Positions 32,298-42,520 of a stretch of 64,000 nucleotides of DNA are shown here, one piece after another. Origin of the DNA: Haliclona indistincta. Its lineage: Eukaryota > Porifera > Demospongiae > Haplosclerida > Chalinidae. Where the stretch lies: NCBI GenBank assembly GCA_964017065.1, contig OZ024783.1, positions 16,378,561 to 16,442,560 on the forward strand. The letters are read 5' to 3'. Below the pieces are notes generated by a model, which did no database searches, was not told the DNA's origin, and saw nothing but the letters and a program-made list of their open reading frames with translations. The translations under genes and the position numbers were made by a program. Within the stretch, counting starts at the first letter, position 1. Every line of letters begins with the position of its first letter.

Positions 32298-34952
32298 AAT
32301 TTGCAAATATGCAGGATTACACAATAGCAGAGTTGCTAATACAAAGTGAACCCAGTTAAAATTACAAGCTAAGATAACAAGACAACTGATATTTAAAAGA
32401 ACTAAGAGAAGAAGAGTTAGTGATAGAGGAAGGTAGAGAGTTCCAGAGAGCAATTGAGGAGGGAATAAATGAGTTAAGATGAGAGGAAGTTCTCGCAAAA
32501 GGCTGGGTTAATAATGGCCGAGAGGACAATCGAGTAGAATAACCCGTAGGTGCTTTAGAAACGATGAGTCCCTCCGGAAAGAAACATTCACCTTTAGTTA
32601 TTTTATATAGAAGACATAGAGAGAGCTCAGATCGTCTCATTTGCAGAGTTGGGATTAGGTATGTAACCAAAAGATTGTTATAATCTGCACTCCAATCACC
32701 AGACACAATCCTTAAACCAAATTTTTGTACGTTCTCTATCTTGGCAATTTGTTTGGCAGAATAAGGAGACCACACAGGCGAAGCATACTCTAAGTGAGGA
32801 CGCACCAAAGAAATGTACAACTTGAGAAGAGAAGCAGTGTTACAATAAGCACAGAAATTCCTGTAGATGATTCCCAGCATTCTGCGAGCCTTATTGCACA
32901 CTATGTCAATATGAAGTGACCAGGTAAGATTGCTAGAGATATTGACACCAAGATACTTGAAAGAGTTAACTTGTTCAAGGACATTACCATTTAGCCAAAG
33001 AGAGAAAGAACAAGAAAGACTAGACCTCCTTCTACTAATTAACATACATTTACACTTAACTGGGTTAAGTGTCAAATGGTTGTCAGCGGACCACTTCTCA
33101 ATATTCAAAATATCCTCCTGGAGATCAGAGAGATCCTGTGTACAGGATATTGGCTTGTATAACATAAGGTCATCAGCATAAAGAGCATCACGGGCACCCT
33201 GAGACTTTGTACACTTTGTAACACCGTCGACATAAATACAAAATAATAGAGGGCCCAAAACGGAACCTTGAGGGACACCTGATAACACAGGCACCGTAGC
33301 TGAAGTCTCTCCATTCACAACCACTTTTTGAGATCTGCCAAATAAGTAGTTAGTGATCCATACAATAATTACTGGGTCGAAGTTGAGCGCCTCAAGTTTT
33401 TCAATAAGGGGCCAATGAGGGACAGAGTCGAACGCCTTACGATAATCGAAAAATACTGCACATATGTCATGTCCATTATCCAACTCAGAGTGCCAATCAG
33501 AAATTGTAGATAAAAGGGCAGTCACAGTAGACCGACCTGGGCGAAAACCCCATTGCTGGTCTGAGAGCAAATTAAACCTGTTCAGGTGATCACACATTAA
33601 CGAGTGAATATGTTTTTCAAGAAGCTTACTCAGAATACTGAGTAAAGAAATTGGCCTAAAATGACTGGGAGACAATGGCTTAGAGATCTTAGGAACAGGA
33701 GTTATCCTGGCCTCTTTCCACTGAAGAGGAACACAGCCAAGACTAATAGACATGTTGAACAGCATAGTGATCGGTAAAGAGATACTTGAAGCAGTAAATT
33801 TGAGCATGTAAGGGGTCACATCATCAGGGCCACATGATTTAGTCACATTAAGTGAGGTTAGTAGATGATAAACATCTATTTCAGAACACAAGAGATCCTC
33901 TGATGGGACTAACTGACTAGACTGCGGTGCACTAAGAGGGGGGTGAGACGTATTGAAGCACGTAGCAAAATAGGAGTTTAGAAGATCAGCTTTTTGTTTA
34001 CTCGTAGAAGCCGTTTGTCCTGAGATAGAGTCCATAAGTACTGGAATACTGGCACTATGTTGCTTATATAAGGGTTTACAAAATTTCCAGAAATCTTGTG
34101 GACTACAATGACTAGCCTCTTGGAAATATGCCTTTTTGGCAAGTCTAAGTTTAGACACGACAAAATTCCTTTGTCTCTTGTAATCTGAAAAATTCCCAGA
34201 AGCTTTAGCTTGCCGATACAGTGTATTTCTCTTACGCATAGCTTGCAGTAACTCTTTAGATAACCATGGACGATTAATTCGATTAGATGAAAGAGTAACT
34301 TTAGGTACACACTCACCTACTATGTTCAAAAACTTCTCTCTCCAGTTAGTCCAAGCTTTGTTTATATCCGTAGCATCAAGAACGGCATCCCAGTCAACCA
34401 TATCAAGGAGGTCATTGGCTTTATCCCAGTCAGCAAACTGATATCTCCAAAAAACACGAGTAGAAGTACCTTTGAATTGCTGAGAGGGAGGACGCCAATG
34501 CAGTTGAAGATGAAGGCCAAAGTGATCAGAATTAGACAGGGGAGGAATCGTATTACAACCAACAAAACCAGAAATAAGAGATAAAGCAACCAGATCAATA
34601 ATAGAACTTGTATTATGAGTTACACGGGTAGGCTCATTTACAACTTGATATAAACCAAATGAGTTAAAAATAGCACACAGTTTGGATGACAAAGGATCAT
34701 AACCAGCGTTACAAAAATCAATATTAAAATCTCCCAACAAAATATAATTGTTACAAAAATAATGAGATTGAATAAACTGTAAGTACAAAAATAAATCATC
34801 TAGTAATTCAGGAGAACTGGCAGGAGGGCGATACAACAGTGAAAAACAAGCTTTGTTGACCCCAGCACGAATAGAGAGTGTAATAATTTCCAGAGTGTCA
34901 TGAGGCTTCACAAGAAATGCATTTTGGATCGGATAAATTTGGTTTCTTTTAA
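32265..34952 (-). mobile_element. 5'-truncated LINE (Jockey/CR1-type)
   Basis: On the minus strand the element ends in a poly(A) tail, seen as 28 T at 32265-32292, only 22 bp beyond the CTAT duplication of the Ty3/gypsy element. The other end lies at about 34952, abutting a foldback MITE. Truncation inside the endonuclease is typical of incomplete target-primed reverse transcription. Confidence 0.9.
32362..34952 (-). CDS. LINE ORF2: partial endonuclease plus reverse transcriptase
   Basis: About 860 codons without a stop. The N-terminal part is the C-terminal half of an APE-type endonuclease (GDFNIDF, then SDHFGL). Reverse transcriptase motifs follow: HFRPISLLSI, QWGFRPGRST, GVPQGSVLGPLLF and YADD (33169-33180). 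The C-terminal WNSLPSSI...SFK ending is characteristic of CR1/L2/Jockey-group elements. No RNase H follows. The open frame can be extended to 34995, but the first codons there belong to the neighbouring MITE. Lack of the first half of the endonuclease makes this copy immobile, and the intact frame indicates a young insertion. Confidence 0.9.
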
Positions 34953-34955
34953 TGA

Positions 34956-35402
34956 TATTCATTACTTTAGCAAGTAGCTGTATTTTCCTAGCCAAGGGTA
35001 ATTGTGCAGACAGAGCTGCTGCGTGCAGTTTGCTTGCCTATCGATAGGCATCGAATATTGCAAATTTCAGCAATGCAGTGTTAGCCATCGCTAAGCGATG
35101 AGCTCGCCCTGTGAAGACTGAACACGGCGATCGATTGTAAACACTTTTTATTTACATGTAGTTGTGTGAAAGGTACGAAGCTAAAACTGCTCAAGCAAGC
35201 TCATCTACCATCTGTGCAGGTATTTATGCGATGAGCGCTGCTCGTACGTGATATTACAGTAACGCAGGCTGTTCCTCTGGCACCACATAGCTGTAATATC
35301 GCGTACGAGCAGCGCTCAGCGAAAACATCGCATAAATACCTGCACAAAATTAATGGCAGATGAGCTTGCTTGAGCAGTTTTAGCTTCGTACCTTTCACAC
35401 AT
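34956..35402. mobile_element. Foldback element, truncated copy
   Basis: Left half of the TTAATGATATTCAT family followed by a palindromic core: arms 35163-35260 and 35290-35402, with GCGCTGCTCGTACG-type pairs. The outer right arm present in 38765-39432 is missing. Confidence 0.75.
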
Positions 35403-35637
35403 AGACTTATTAGACTGGGACTGGACGTCATAGTAGCAATACTTATCTGTCCTTGTAATAAGGGTAGCCTTAATCCTATTAATGTAAATTTTATCTGATA
35501 TTTAAATATTTTTTCTTTTTTTGGTATCTTTAGTTCTTATAGATATCCCATCAGTACAGATCTTATTAATTATCTCCTGACTCTGCATCCTCCTTATTGA
35601 TTCTGTCTGTCTGCAAAATCTAAATTTAATTGAATTT
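35403..35637. other. Intergenic, nothing recognised
   Basis: AT-rich sequence between two inverted-repeat elements. Confidence 0.5.
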
Positions 35638-36545
35638 CACGTGAAACACTCTGCGTTGTTAGATTTAATCATAATAATTATTCACGAATTGTTGTTGTCG
35701 GAAGAAGACAGTCGAGTTCGACAGAAAAACAATTATTAGTCTACTGTATTGGAACGCCATGTTACGCGCCCTAGATATGGTTATAGCTACTGCCACAAGT
35801 TGACTCAAGCTCGTGCGCTGCTATCTACACAACTGTACAGGCAACCAATCGTTCCTTGTTGCGCGTGTGGGACGTTGTTCTCAGCCTGTTTCGACTCTGT
35901 GTAAAAGTTTTTGTCAGGTCTTGCTAACTTACAACAACAAACGATGAAGACAAAGGTAATCGTTTTTATACTTTCTTTAAAGCTGAACTTTTGCATGGTG
36001 CTATTTTGTTTGGGAAAGGTTCATCACAACATAGTTTTCGTTGGTGAGTTAGCCGTTGGTGAGCTTCGACAGTGGAGAGTTTTGTCAGCTTGTAGTTGTA
36101 ATAGGCGTGAATTTGCTGGAATACATAGCCTGTTTCAGTCTGTATTATCGTACGTCTTACTGGCGAAATGCTAAGCGAATAGGTTGTGTAGTTATGTCCG
36201 AGACATTATTCGACACAGCTAATAATTTCAGCAAGCTACTGTGCCTAGCTATAAACTGCTTTCATCTTGAATAAAGACTTTTTCAGTTGTTGCTCGGTGT
36301 AGTCGCCATTGCTGTTCGTGGGCAATTCTTTCCCAACGCCAACGATTAGTTGCCTGTACAGCTGTGTAGATAGAAGCACACAAGTTTGAGCCAATTTAAG
36401 GTAGTATCTATAAGCATCTAGGCCACGTAACGTGGCGTGCTGATGCAGTAACGTCTGTCTTTTCTGTCGAACTCGACCTCCTCCTCTGACAACAACAAGT
36501 CGTGAATATAATTAACCTAACATCGCTGTTACACGCACGTGACCT
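35638..36545. mobile_element. Inverted-repeat element with about 200-bp arms and a small gene
   Basis: 35638-35860 and 36315-36543 are diverged reverse complements. Shared landmarks are CACGTG, TTCACGA-TTGTTGTTGTC, TCGAGTTCGACAGAAAA, and CTATCTACACA-CTGTACAGGCAA. The central 450 bp are single copy and hold a candidate gene with a poly(A) signal. Confidence 0.65.
35944..36275 (+). CDS. Small hypothetical gene inside an inverted-repeat element
   Basis: From ATG 35944 an open frame (MKTKVIVFILSLKLNFC...) runs about 76 codons to TAA after LLAKC, with a hydrophobic N-terminus that could be a signal peptide. A second overlapping frame (36056-36274) encodes a hydrophobic segment (LVVVIGVNLLEYIACF) and may be an alternative exon, because GT sites lie between. 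AATAAA at 36270-36275 would end the transcript just inside the right arm. No family is recognised. It could equally be noncoding. Confidence 0.3.
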
Positions 36546-36554
36546 CGTTTCCAG

Positions 36555-36904
36555 CGAAATCAAAAGGATGTAGTGATGAAGAAATCTACCACTGGTTCAC
36601 AATGTAAACCAACAAGGAACAAGCATAGAATGGTAACACAATTGACTTGCTAACAGACCATAGATCCCTACATCAGTGGCTGCTGTGGCCAGACTATAGC
36701 TAGTTAAGCTATTTACTGTTGACTGACACTTTGAATAGAATTCAGCTTGCGACAAAAATTAATATTGATATTATGTACAGCCACTGATGTAGGGATCTAT
36801 GGTCTGTTAGCAAGTCAATTGTGTTACCATTCTATGCTTGTTCCTTGTTGGTTTACATTGTGAACCAGTGGTAGATTTCTTCATCACTACATCCTTTTGA
36901 TTTC
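36555..36904. repeat. Foldback palindrome, about 125-bp arms
   Basis: Near-perfect arms beginning GAAATCAAAAGGATGTAG and its complement, with ATCCCTACATCAGTGGCTG at the inner ends. The same palindrome occurs at 44542-44882, in both cases next to an R1 repeat. Confidence 0.85.
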
Positions 36905-37094
36905 GATAGAAATCTTTTTAATTTCTTGTTTGTGTCCTTTTTTCTTTTTAGTGAAGTGCAGTTCAATATCATGCATGTACGGAGAAGTCTTTGTTTCCAC
37001 CATTAGTTTAGTATTCCTGTTGTTGATGGCTTTTCTTAAACTTGTAGCTAAAATTGTTAAGCTGTACGTATCAGGTCTGCCTAGTCGCCTACGC

Positions 37095-37810
37095 ATGCAT
37101 GCAGTGCATACGAGCCCCGCCCACACTTGTTTGTAGACCTATACGGCGGTTATAATTATAATTATCTGGCAAGTGCAGAATGGCGATCCTACACGAGCTT
37201 ACCGTTCTTCGAAGACTCCAGACAAATGCCGGGTGTGTGTTCTCCGTGATAGTGATCCACACGGCGCAGCGATACTTTAGCTGCCTGGTCACGTGCGCTA
37301 CCCATTGCTTGGTCACGTGCGCAAACGGTGCGCTACCCATTGCTTGGTCACGTGCGTATTGCGCAATCACAATAATGGCGTCTAACACTAAGCTGACAAT
37401 GGATCACGATCGAGAAATCGCGGAACTTAGATCGCCGTTACGCTAAAAACAAAGCTCAAAAGGCACATGCCAGGAGAATTTCCCGACTGTTCGTGGATGT
37501 TTTGGTCTCGGCACTGCTCGCGTAAAGGCGCTAGGCGAGTGGAAGAAAGAAAGAAAGAAAGAAGAAAACGAAGATGACGAAACTCGATTTTTACCGTTTC
37601 CAGGTTCGTCACTTTAGTAACAATTTCGAGCAATCTCCTTGCTACTGTAAGATGGGGCAATGCCAGAGAGCAGATCTAAGTGTCTAAAGACGTATAAAAT
37701 TCAACACCAGGCGAAATATCAGCGTTTGAACGCTAATACATTGTATGTAGCCGCCATCTTGTTTTCTCGTTCATCCCTACATAGGGAGTCACTACCGTGC
37801 CTCCCTAATA
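37095..37810 (+). repeat. R1 dispersed repeat, copy 2
   Basis: Matches 15990-16660. It carries a local direct duplication of GGTCACGTGCG...CTACCCATTGCTT at 37288-37352. Together with the palindrome at 36555-36904 it forms a composite unit of about 1.25 kb, repeated inverted at 42521-44882. Confidence 0.75.
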
Positions 37811-37854
37811 TGCATCACACAACTAAAGAAAAGTGTTTAGAGGTCTACAATCGA

Positions 37855-38030
37855 TCGTGCTCAGTCTTCACAGGGCGAGCTCATCGCTCCGCGAACACTG
37901 CACTGCATTGCTGAAATTTGCTATATTCGATGCGGCAAGCAAACTGCACGCAGTAGCTCTGTCTGCACAAGCACAATTACCCTTGGCTAGAAAAATACAA
38001 CTACCAGCTACAGTCATGAATATCATTAAC
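37855..38030. mobile_element. Foldback MITE, partial copy
   Basis: Right half of the TTAATGATATTCATGAC family, ending ATGAATATCATTAACG. It runs into an 18-bp perfect palindrome TTAACGGTATACCGTTAA (38026-38043). Confidence 0.7.
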
Positions 38031-38043
38031 GGTATACCGTTAA

Positions 38044-38764
38044 GCGCGCGCCGCATTGTAGGCGGTCACAGTGTGTTATCATAAATGAAATTTTGAAATA
38101 AAATGAATAATAAGTGATCACACAGCGCACTGTACTGCTGGATTTAGAACGTAGAAGTGTTCTGTCTTCTTGTTCAAAGATTCTCTGTCGAGCCACTGCC
38201 GAAGGTTCTCTTATCCGGATTCCAGGAGCCGCTAGTTCAAAAAGGATTGCAGTGAAAAAAAAATTGACGAAGGCGTGGCATTGCTTTTTGGGTAATGGAT
38301 GCTGCCACCATTCGCCAAAAATAGCACTACGGGTGCAGACCGGCGCATCTTCTACAGCAAACGGAGGGCCACACGAGGAGATTTTTTGAATATCTACTCG
38401 TATTGCAGTTTTATGCTCGAGAACACGCAATTGTTGGTGCAGCTCAGGGGCTTGTTTTGCGGTATTAATATATTTTGCCTTTTTAGAAAAAATCAAAGAA
38501 TTTATCAGGAAAAACTCTTCGACTGGCCCTCGGGGAAACTGTTTAAAACATCGTGAATACTGTTTTACCTTGCTCGAAGACTCCCGTGGAGAGATTTTTG
38601 GCGAAATGATCATCGATCTTGATGGGCTGTGTATCTGGCGATGGTACGAGGTGGGTTCGAAATACTCGCAAAACAGCTTTGTTTACGTATCTTCTCGACA
38701 TGTAGGCGCTTAGTTTTGTCTTCTAGCTGGACAGCGAGCTGTTTTCGAAACCACTGCAGCCACG
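38044..38764. other. Intergenic, unassigned
   Basis: A 195-codon minus-strand frame crosses this stretch (38026-38613) but its last codons lie in the MITE and no domain or splice context supports it. I leave it uncalled. Confidence 0.4.
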
Positions 38765-39432
38765 CCCAGACATGACTTTTGCAAGTAGCTGTATTTTCCT
38801 AGCCATAGGTATTCGTGCAGACAGAGTCGCTGCGTGCAGTTTGCTTGCCTATCGATGGGCATCGAATATAGCAAATTTCAGCAATGCATTGTTAGCCATC
38901 GCGGAGCTACGAGCTCGCCCTGTGAAGTTGAGGACGATCGATTGTAAACACTTTTTCTTTAGTTGTGCGAAAGGCACGAAGCTAGAACTGCTCAAGCAAG
39001 CTCATCTGCCATCTGTGCAGGTATCCATGCAAGGATTTCGCCGAGCGCTGCTCGTACGCGATATTACAGCAACGCAGGCTGTGCTGTCTAGAAGCACATA
39101 GCTGTAATATCGCGTACGAGCAGCGCTCGGCGAAATCCTTGCATGGATACCTGCACAGATGGCAGATGAGCTTGCTTGAGCAGTTTTAGCTTCGTGCCTT
39201 TCCCACAACTAAAGAAAAAGTGTTTACAATCGATCGTCCTCAACTTCACAGGGCGAGCTCGTAGCTCCGCGATGGCTAACAATGCATTGCTGAAATTTGC
39301 TATATTCGATGCCTATCGATAGGCAAGCTAACTGCACGCAACGACTCTGTCTCCACGAATACCCACGGCTGAGAAAATACAGCTACTTGCAAATGTCATG
39401 AATATCATTAATTCTGATCACCCGCCACCTTA
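38765..39432. mobile_element. Full-length foldback element, about 650-bp palindrome
   Basis: The left half 38765-39095 and right half 39100-39432 are almost perfect reverse complements (GACTTTTGCAAGTAGCTGTA outward, GCTCGTACGCGATATTACAG inward). The right end extends to CACCCGCCACCTT, the family terminus; the left end lacks it. Confidence 0.85.
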
Positions 39433-39514
39433 ATAATAGCGAGGGCGCTAACAATTTTAACTACGCATGCGTAGTCATGATACGTACACGCGGCGCGCGC
39501 GGGACTTTCGTCCT

Positions 39515-39522
39515 GCATAAAA
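39515..39522 (+). promoter_or_regulatory. TATA-like box of the Cys-rich gene
   Basis: GCATAAAAGC lies about 100 bp upstream of the ATG at 39617, with CAGTTCAGT initiator-like sequence 10-30 bp downstream. Confidence 0.5.
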
Positions 39523-39616
39523 GCAAGCAGTTCAGTGAGTTCACTATTATGCGACAAATTCAGTTCAGTCATTGCCGCAGTAAGAAATTGTCCAGCAGCA
39601 AATATTCTCTCCAAAA

Positions 39617-40294
39617 ATGATCCGCATCCTGATCGTTGTTGTAGCTACTGTGGCGTTATCCACTGCGAACCCACTGACAGCTCTTTCCATTCGCCAAGTG
39701 CCCAACTGTGGCGGTATCGTCGTTCCCGACCGCTGTTCTCAAGCCATTACCAACTACGGGAACATGTTGCAGCAAATTGTTAACAACCCCGCGGATGCCG
39801 ACACTGATAACAGGATCGTGGATGCCATAGGAACACTCTTGAACACCATCTGCAGCGGGGAATGTCTGGGTCCTATTTTGGCAGTATACGAATGTCTCAA
39901 CAATGTCGTGGGTAGAAACACCACCGAGCAGCTACTTTGTGCCCGACAAGAAGACGGCACGTTTTGTCCAGTGAAGGTGCTACAAGAACTGCAACGCACC
40001 TCTCAAAATGGCGGCACTCCAGTCCTGGTACCATCCTGCGTCACTCCCACTTCGACTACATGTTCTAGTACGTGTCGTCAGTCTTACATTGAAACCAGGG
40101 ACAGGTTGGGATGTTGTGCTTCCAGCTGGTATGCTAACTCCTTGAGTCCATATTTCACGACATTCGGACGGAATTTTGTTACTTGCAATGTGCAGCTGAC
40201 TAACCCGTGCACTCAAGCGTCTGGAGCAGCTACCATATGCCTCAACTTTCTTCTACTAGCGACCGTGATACTACTGTCTGCAACTTTGATTTGA
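39617..40294 (+). CDS. Secreted Cys-rich protein, probably GPI-anchored
   Basis: 225 codons in a single exon, ATG to TGA, with no frame defects. Residues 1-18 (MIRILIVVVATVALSTAN) form a signal peptide. The mature part has about 17 cysteines, including CSGEC, a CSSTC pair and a CC doublet, suggesting a disulphide-stabilised extracellular domain; one NTT glycosylation sequon is present. The last 20 residues are strongly hydrophobic and end the protein without a basic cytoplasmic tail, which fits a GPI-attachment signal. Such small Cys-rich surface proteins are common in marine invertebrates, but I do not recognise the family. It stands alone between a foldback element and repeat-rich intergenic DNA and has its own TATA-like box. 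No AATAAA is seen within 200 bp downstream. Confidence 0.85.
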   Translation: MIRILIVVVATVALSTANPLTALSIRQVPNCGGIVVPDRCSQAITNYGNMLQQIVNNPADADTDNRIVDAIGTLLNTICSGECLGPILAVYECLNNVVGRNTTEQLLCARQEDGTFCPVKVLQELQRTSQNGGTPVLVPSCVTPTSTTCSSTCRQSYIETRDRLGCCASSWYANSLSPYFTTFGRNFVTCNVQLTNPCTQASGAATICLNFLLLATVILLSATLI

Positions 40295-40907
40295 GCCGCG
40301 CCCGGCTCGAGGACACCGTCACTGCGCACTAGAGCGTGTGGACCTGCATAGTAGGCTTAGTAGCTGCTTAGTCTATAATTGTTTTTGTCTGCCTAGCTTT
40401 TTGTTAGCATGTTTTCTTTCAATACCTTTTGTTTGGTCAGTATCTAATAATGTACTTATAATAATTATGTAAAGTTAAAACCAAGGACCAGCCCAATCAG
40501 GCCTGCTTTCGGAGGTATCTGGTTTGAACTCTAGAAGTGCATGCGAGTGAACACGCAGATCAGCTAAAAGAGGAACTACCCAATACATGGGCCATGACCT
40601 CCGGGGACAAATGGAGTGCGCATCTGAAAAGGAGGCCTCGAGTTGGCTGTCGGTACTACCAATCGAGTAGCGCAATTGATCTACATGCATAAATCCTCGT
40701 TCAGGGACGTCGACGCCCTCTCGGGCTTAAGATACGGATGGGAACCAAATGCACTCCCTACTAGCTGTGTTAGCGGCAAACCATTCACAGTGGCACTGCT
40801 GCTCACACGGTGGATACACTATCATGCGACACAACGAGCTGCGAGCCTGGGGATATCACTGCCTATAATTGATTTTATTGCAGGAAGTTTGCTCAGATGT
40901 TCAAGTT
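40295..40907. other. Intergenic downstream of the Cys-rich gene
   Basis: No supported gene. The short frames on both strands lack domains. Confidence 0.5.
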
Positions 40908-40960
40908 GAACCACCCCTCCAACCCTTATCTGGTCCAGATAAGAGTTGGAGGGGTGGTTC
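40908..40960. repeat. Compact hairpin, 24-26-bp arms
   Basis: GAACCACCCCTCCAAC...CTTATCTGG pairs with CCAGATAAG...GTTGGAGGGGTGGTTC with a single mismatch and almost no loop. A second small hairpin (ATAGATAAT/ATTATCTAT) follows at about 40966-40988. Confidence 0.75.
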
Positions 40961-41200
40961 TATCATAGATAATAATTATATTATCTATGGTATTGCAGAG
41001 CTTGCCCTCACTGAGGGCCGGAGAGTTGCTGTTGCATTTTTTTGACAGAGCAACGCTAGCAGCTTGAAACTCGCTCTGATGCATCATCGAGTGTGTCTGA
41101 GGCTCAATGTGTGATGCAGCTTGAAATGTTGCATAATATTGTACACTAATTATAGAATTCTCTCAACTTCTCAGGTTCGTGGTTAGCACTGATAAAGAAA

Positions 41201-41312
41201 TGTCATCAACATGTATGTTGATGACATTTGATACATGTTGATGACATTTGATACATGTTGATGACATTTGATACATGTTCATACATGTTGATGACATCAA
41301 CATGTATGATGA
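41201..41312. repeat. 20-bp tandem repeat
   Basis: The unit ATGTTGATGACATTTGATAC is repeated three times with partial flanking units; ATGTCATCAACATG at both ends adds an inverted component. Confidence 0.85.
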
Positions 41313-42520
41313 TGTATGTTGCTGGTATTCATTATAGTGCAGTCTAAGATAGTACAGGCGGTGAATCTTGTAGAAGTCTGCAAGTGGACCCAAACAAAAT
41401 GGCGGCCGCATGCGTTGCTATGGTAATTTTTGTAGATGGCGTAGTTTTGGAAAAATTACCAAAGCAGTGTTTGTTGTTGCTAACTTATGAATAATTAATT
41501 AGCACACAGTAAGGTAACCTCCCTAATTTTGGATGGTTCCCAATTCCGGACACTCTACTTTTCATACTGTACTGATTTCTCAAGAACGCGTTGACGTAGT
41601 TAATTAAGTTAGCCATTTTCACTACGCAGGTAGAGCTATCATAGCAGCATCGTCACACCAAGTTATAAGCACTAAACTTTTAGCAGTGGTGCAGGAATGT
41701 GGGTATAGAACTATAGCCTTATAGTACAGTCATTTTATAATTTGACCTAGGAGTAATTGCAACACAAACGATTTTAAACTTTCATCTTTCCTGTATACGC
41801 TTGCATTTGTTCCGTCGTTCTACTTACAGTGTGGGCCGAGTTCTGAGGTAACAGATACACCGGCCGACGAAGCTGTGTTGGTAACACAGCAACCACCGAC
41901 GAAGCTGTCCTCTGTAAGTACAACAGTGTTGTCTGCACTGGTAGCTGCCATTAGTTCCCTGAGATGTGTTAGACCGCTGGAAGTCAGCACACGCAGTAAG
42001 TAGAGCAACTGAACAAAAAGTAACAGACACTAGGAAGACGAAAGACTCTTCTACTACTCTTAAGCTTATTCTGGAATATTCGGTTGCGCTGCAAAGCCCG
42101 CGCAGTTTAAAACTAGCTCGTAATGTAAAAGCAGCTTCAGCTTTACTACGGATATGACGTAAAAATTAATTATTAATAATTGCATTCTTCAAGGTCTATT
42201 AATGAGTTGTTACACTTTGTATTTAATAATAATAGTCACAACACAAAGGTTTATGAATGTTTTTGGTGTTGTTAGTAATTGTCTACAACACGCTACCAGA
42301 CCTCAAGAACTGAGTCTCATTAGCAGAATTTAGCATTTTTTTGACTTATGAATAATCAATGAGTTACCTCAATTATATTCAACTAAGTGCACAGCATGAA
42401 TCAAACAAGATTTTTCATAATTATCTCGGTATCATAACAATACTATTATAACTCATTCTTTCTTACTCTTTGTATGCCAGGAACCGGGATTTTTCTTGTG
42501 CAAGACGCTAACTACGGTAT
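41313..42520. other. Intergenic with one candidate exon
   Basis: A minus-strand stretch 41828-41951 starts ATG (MAATSADNTVVLTED) and ends at a strong donor, CACACT/GTAAGT. No partner exon was identified, so it is noted but not called as a gene. The remainder is AT-rich. Confidence 0.3.

Noticed and set aside
34953..34995. N-terminal extension of the LINE frame
   Set aside because: These codons are the terminus of the neighbouring foldback MITE read through by chance.
38026..38613. 195-codon minus-strand frame
   Set aside because: Its end lies in a MITE and in a perfect palindrome, and no homology or promoter is recognisable.
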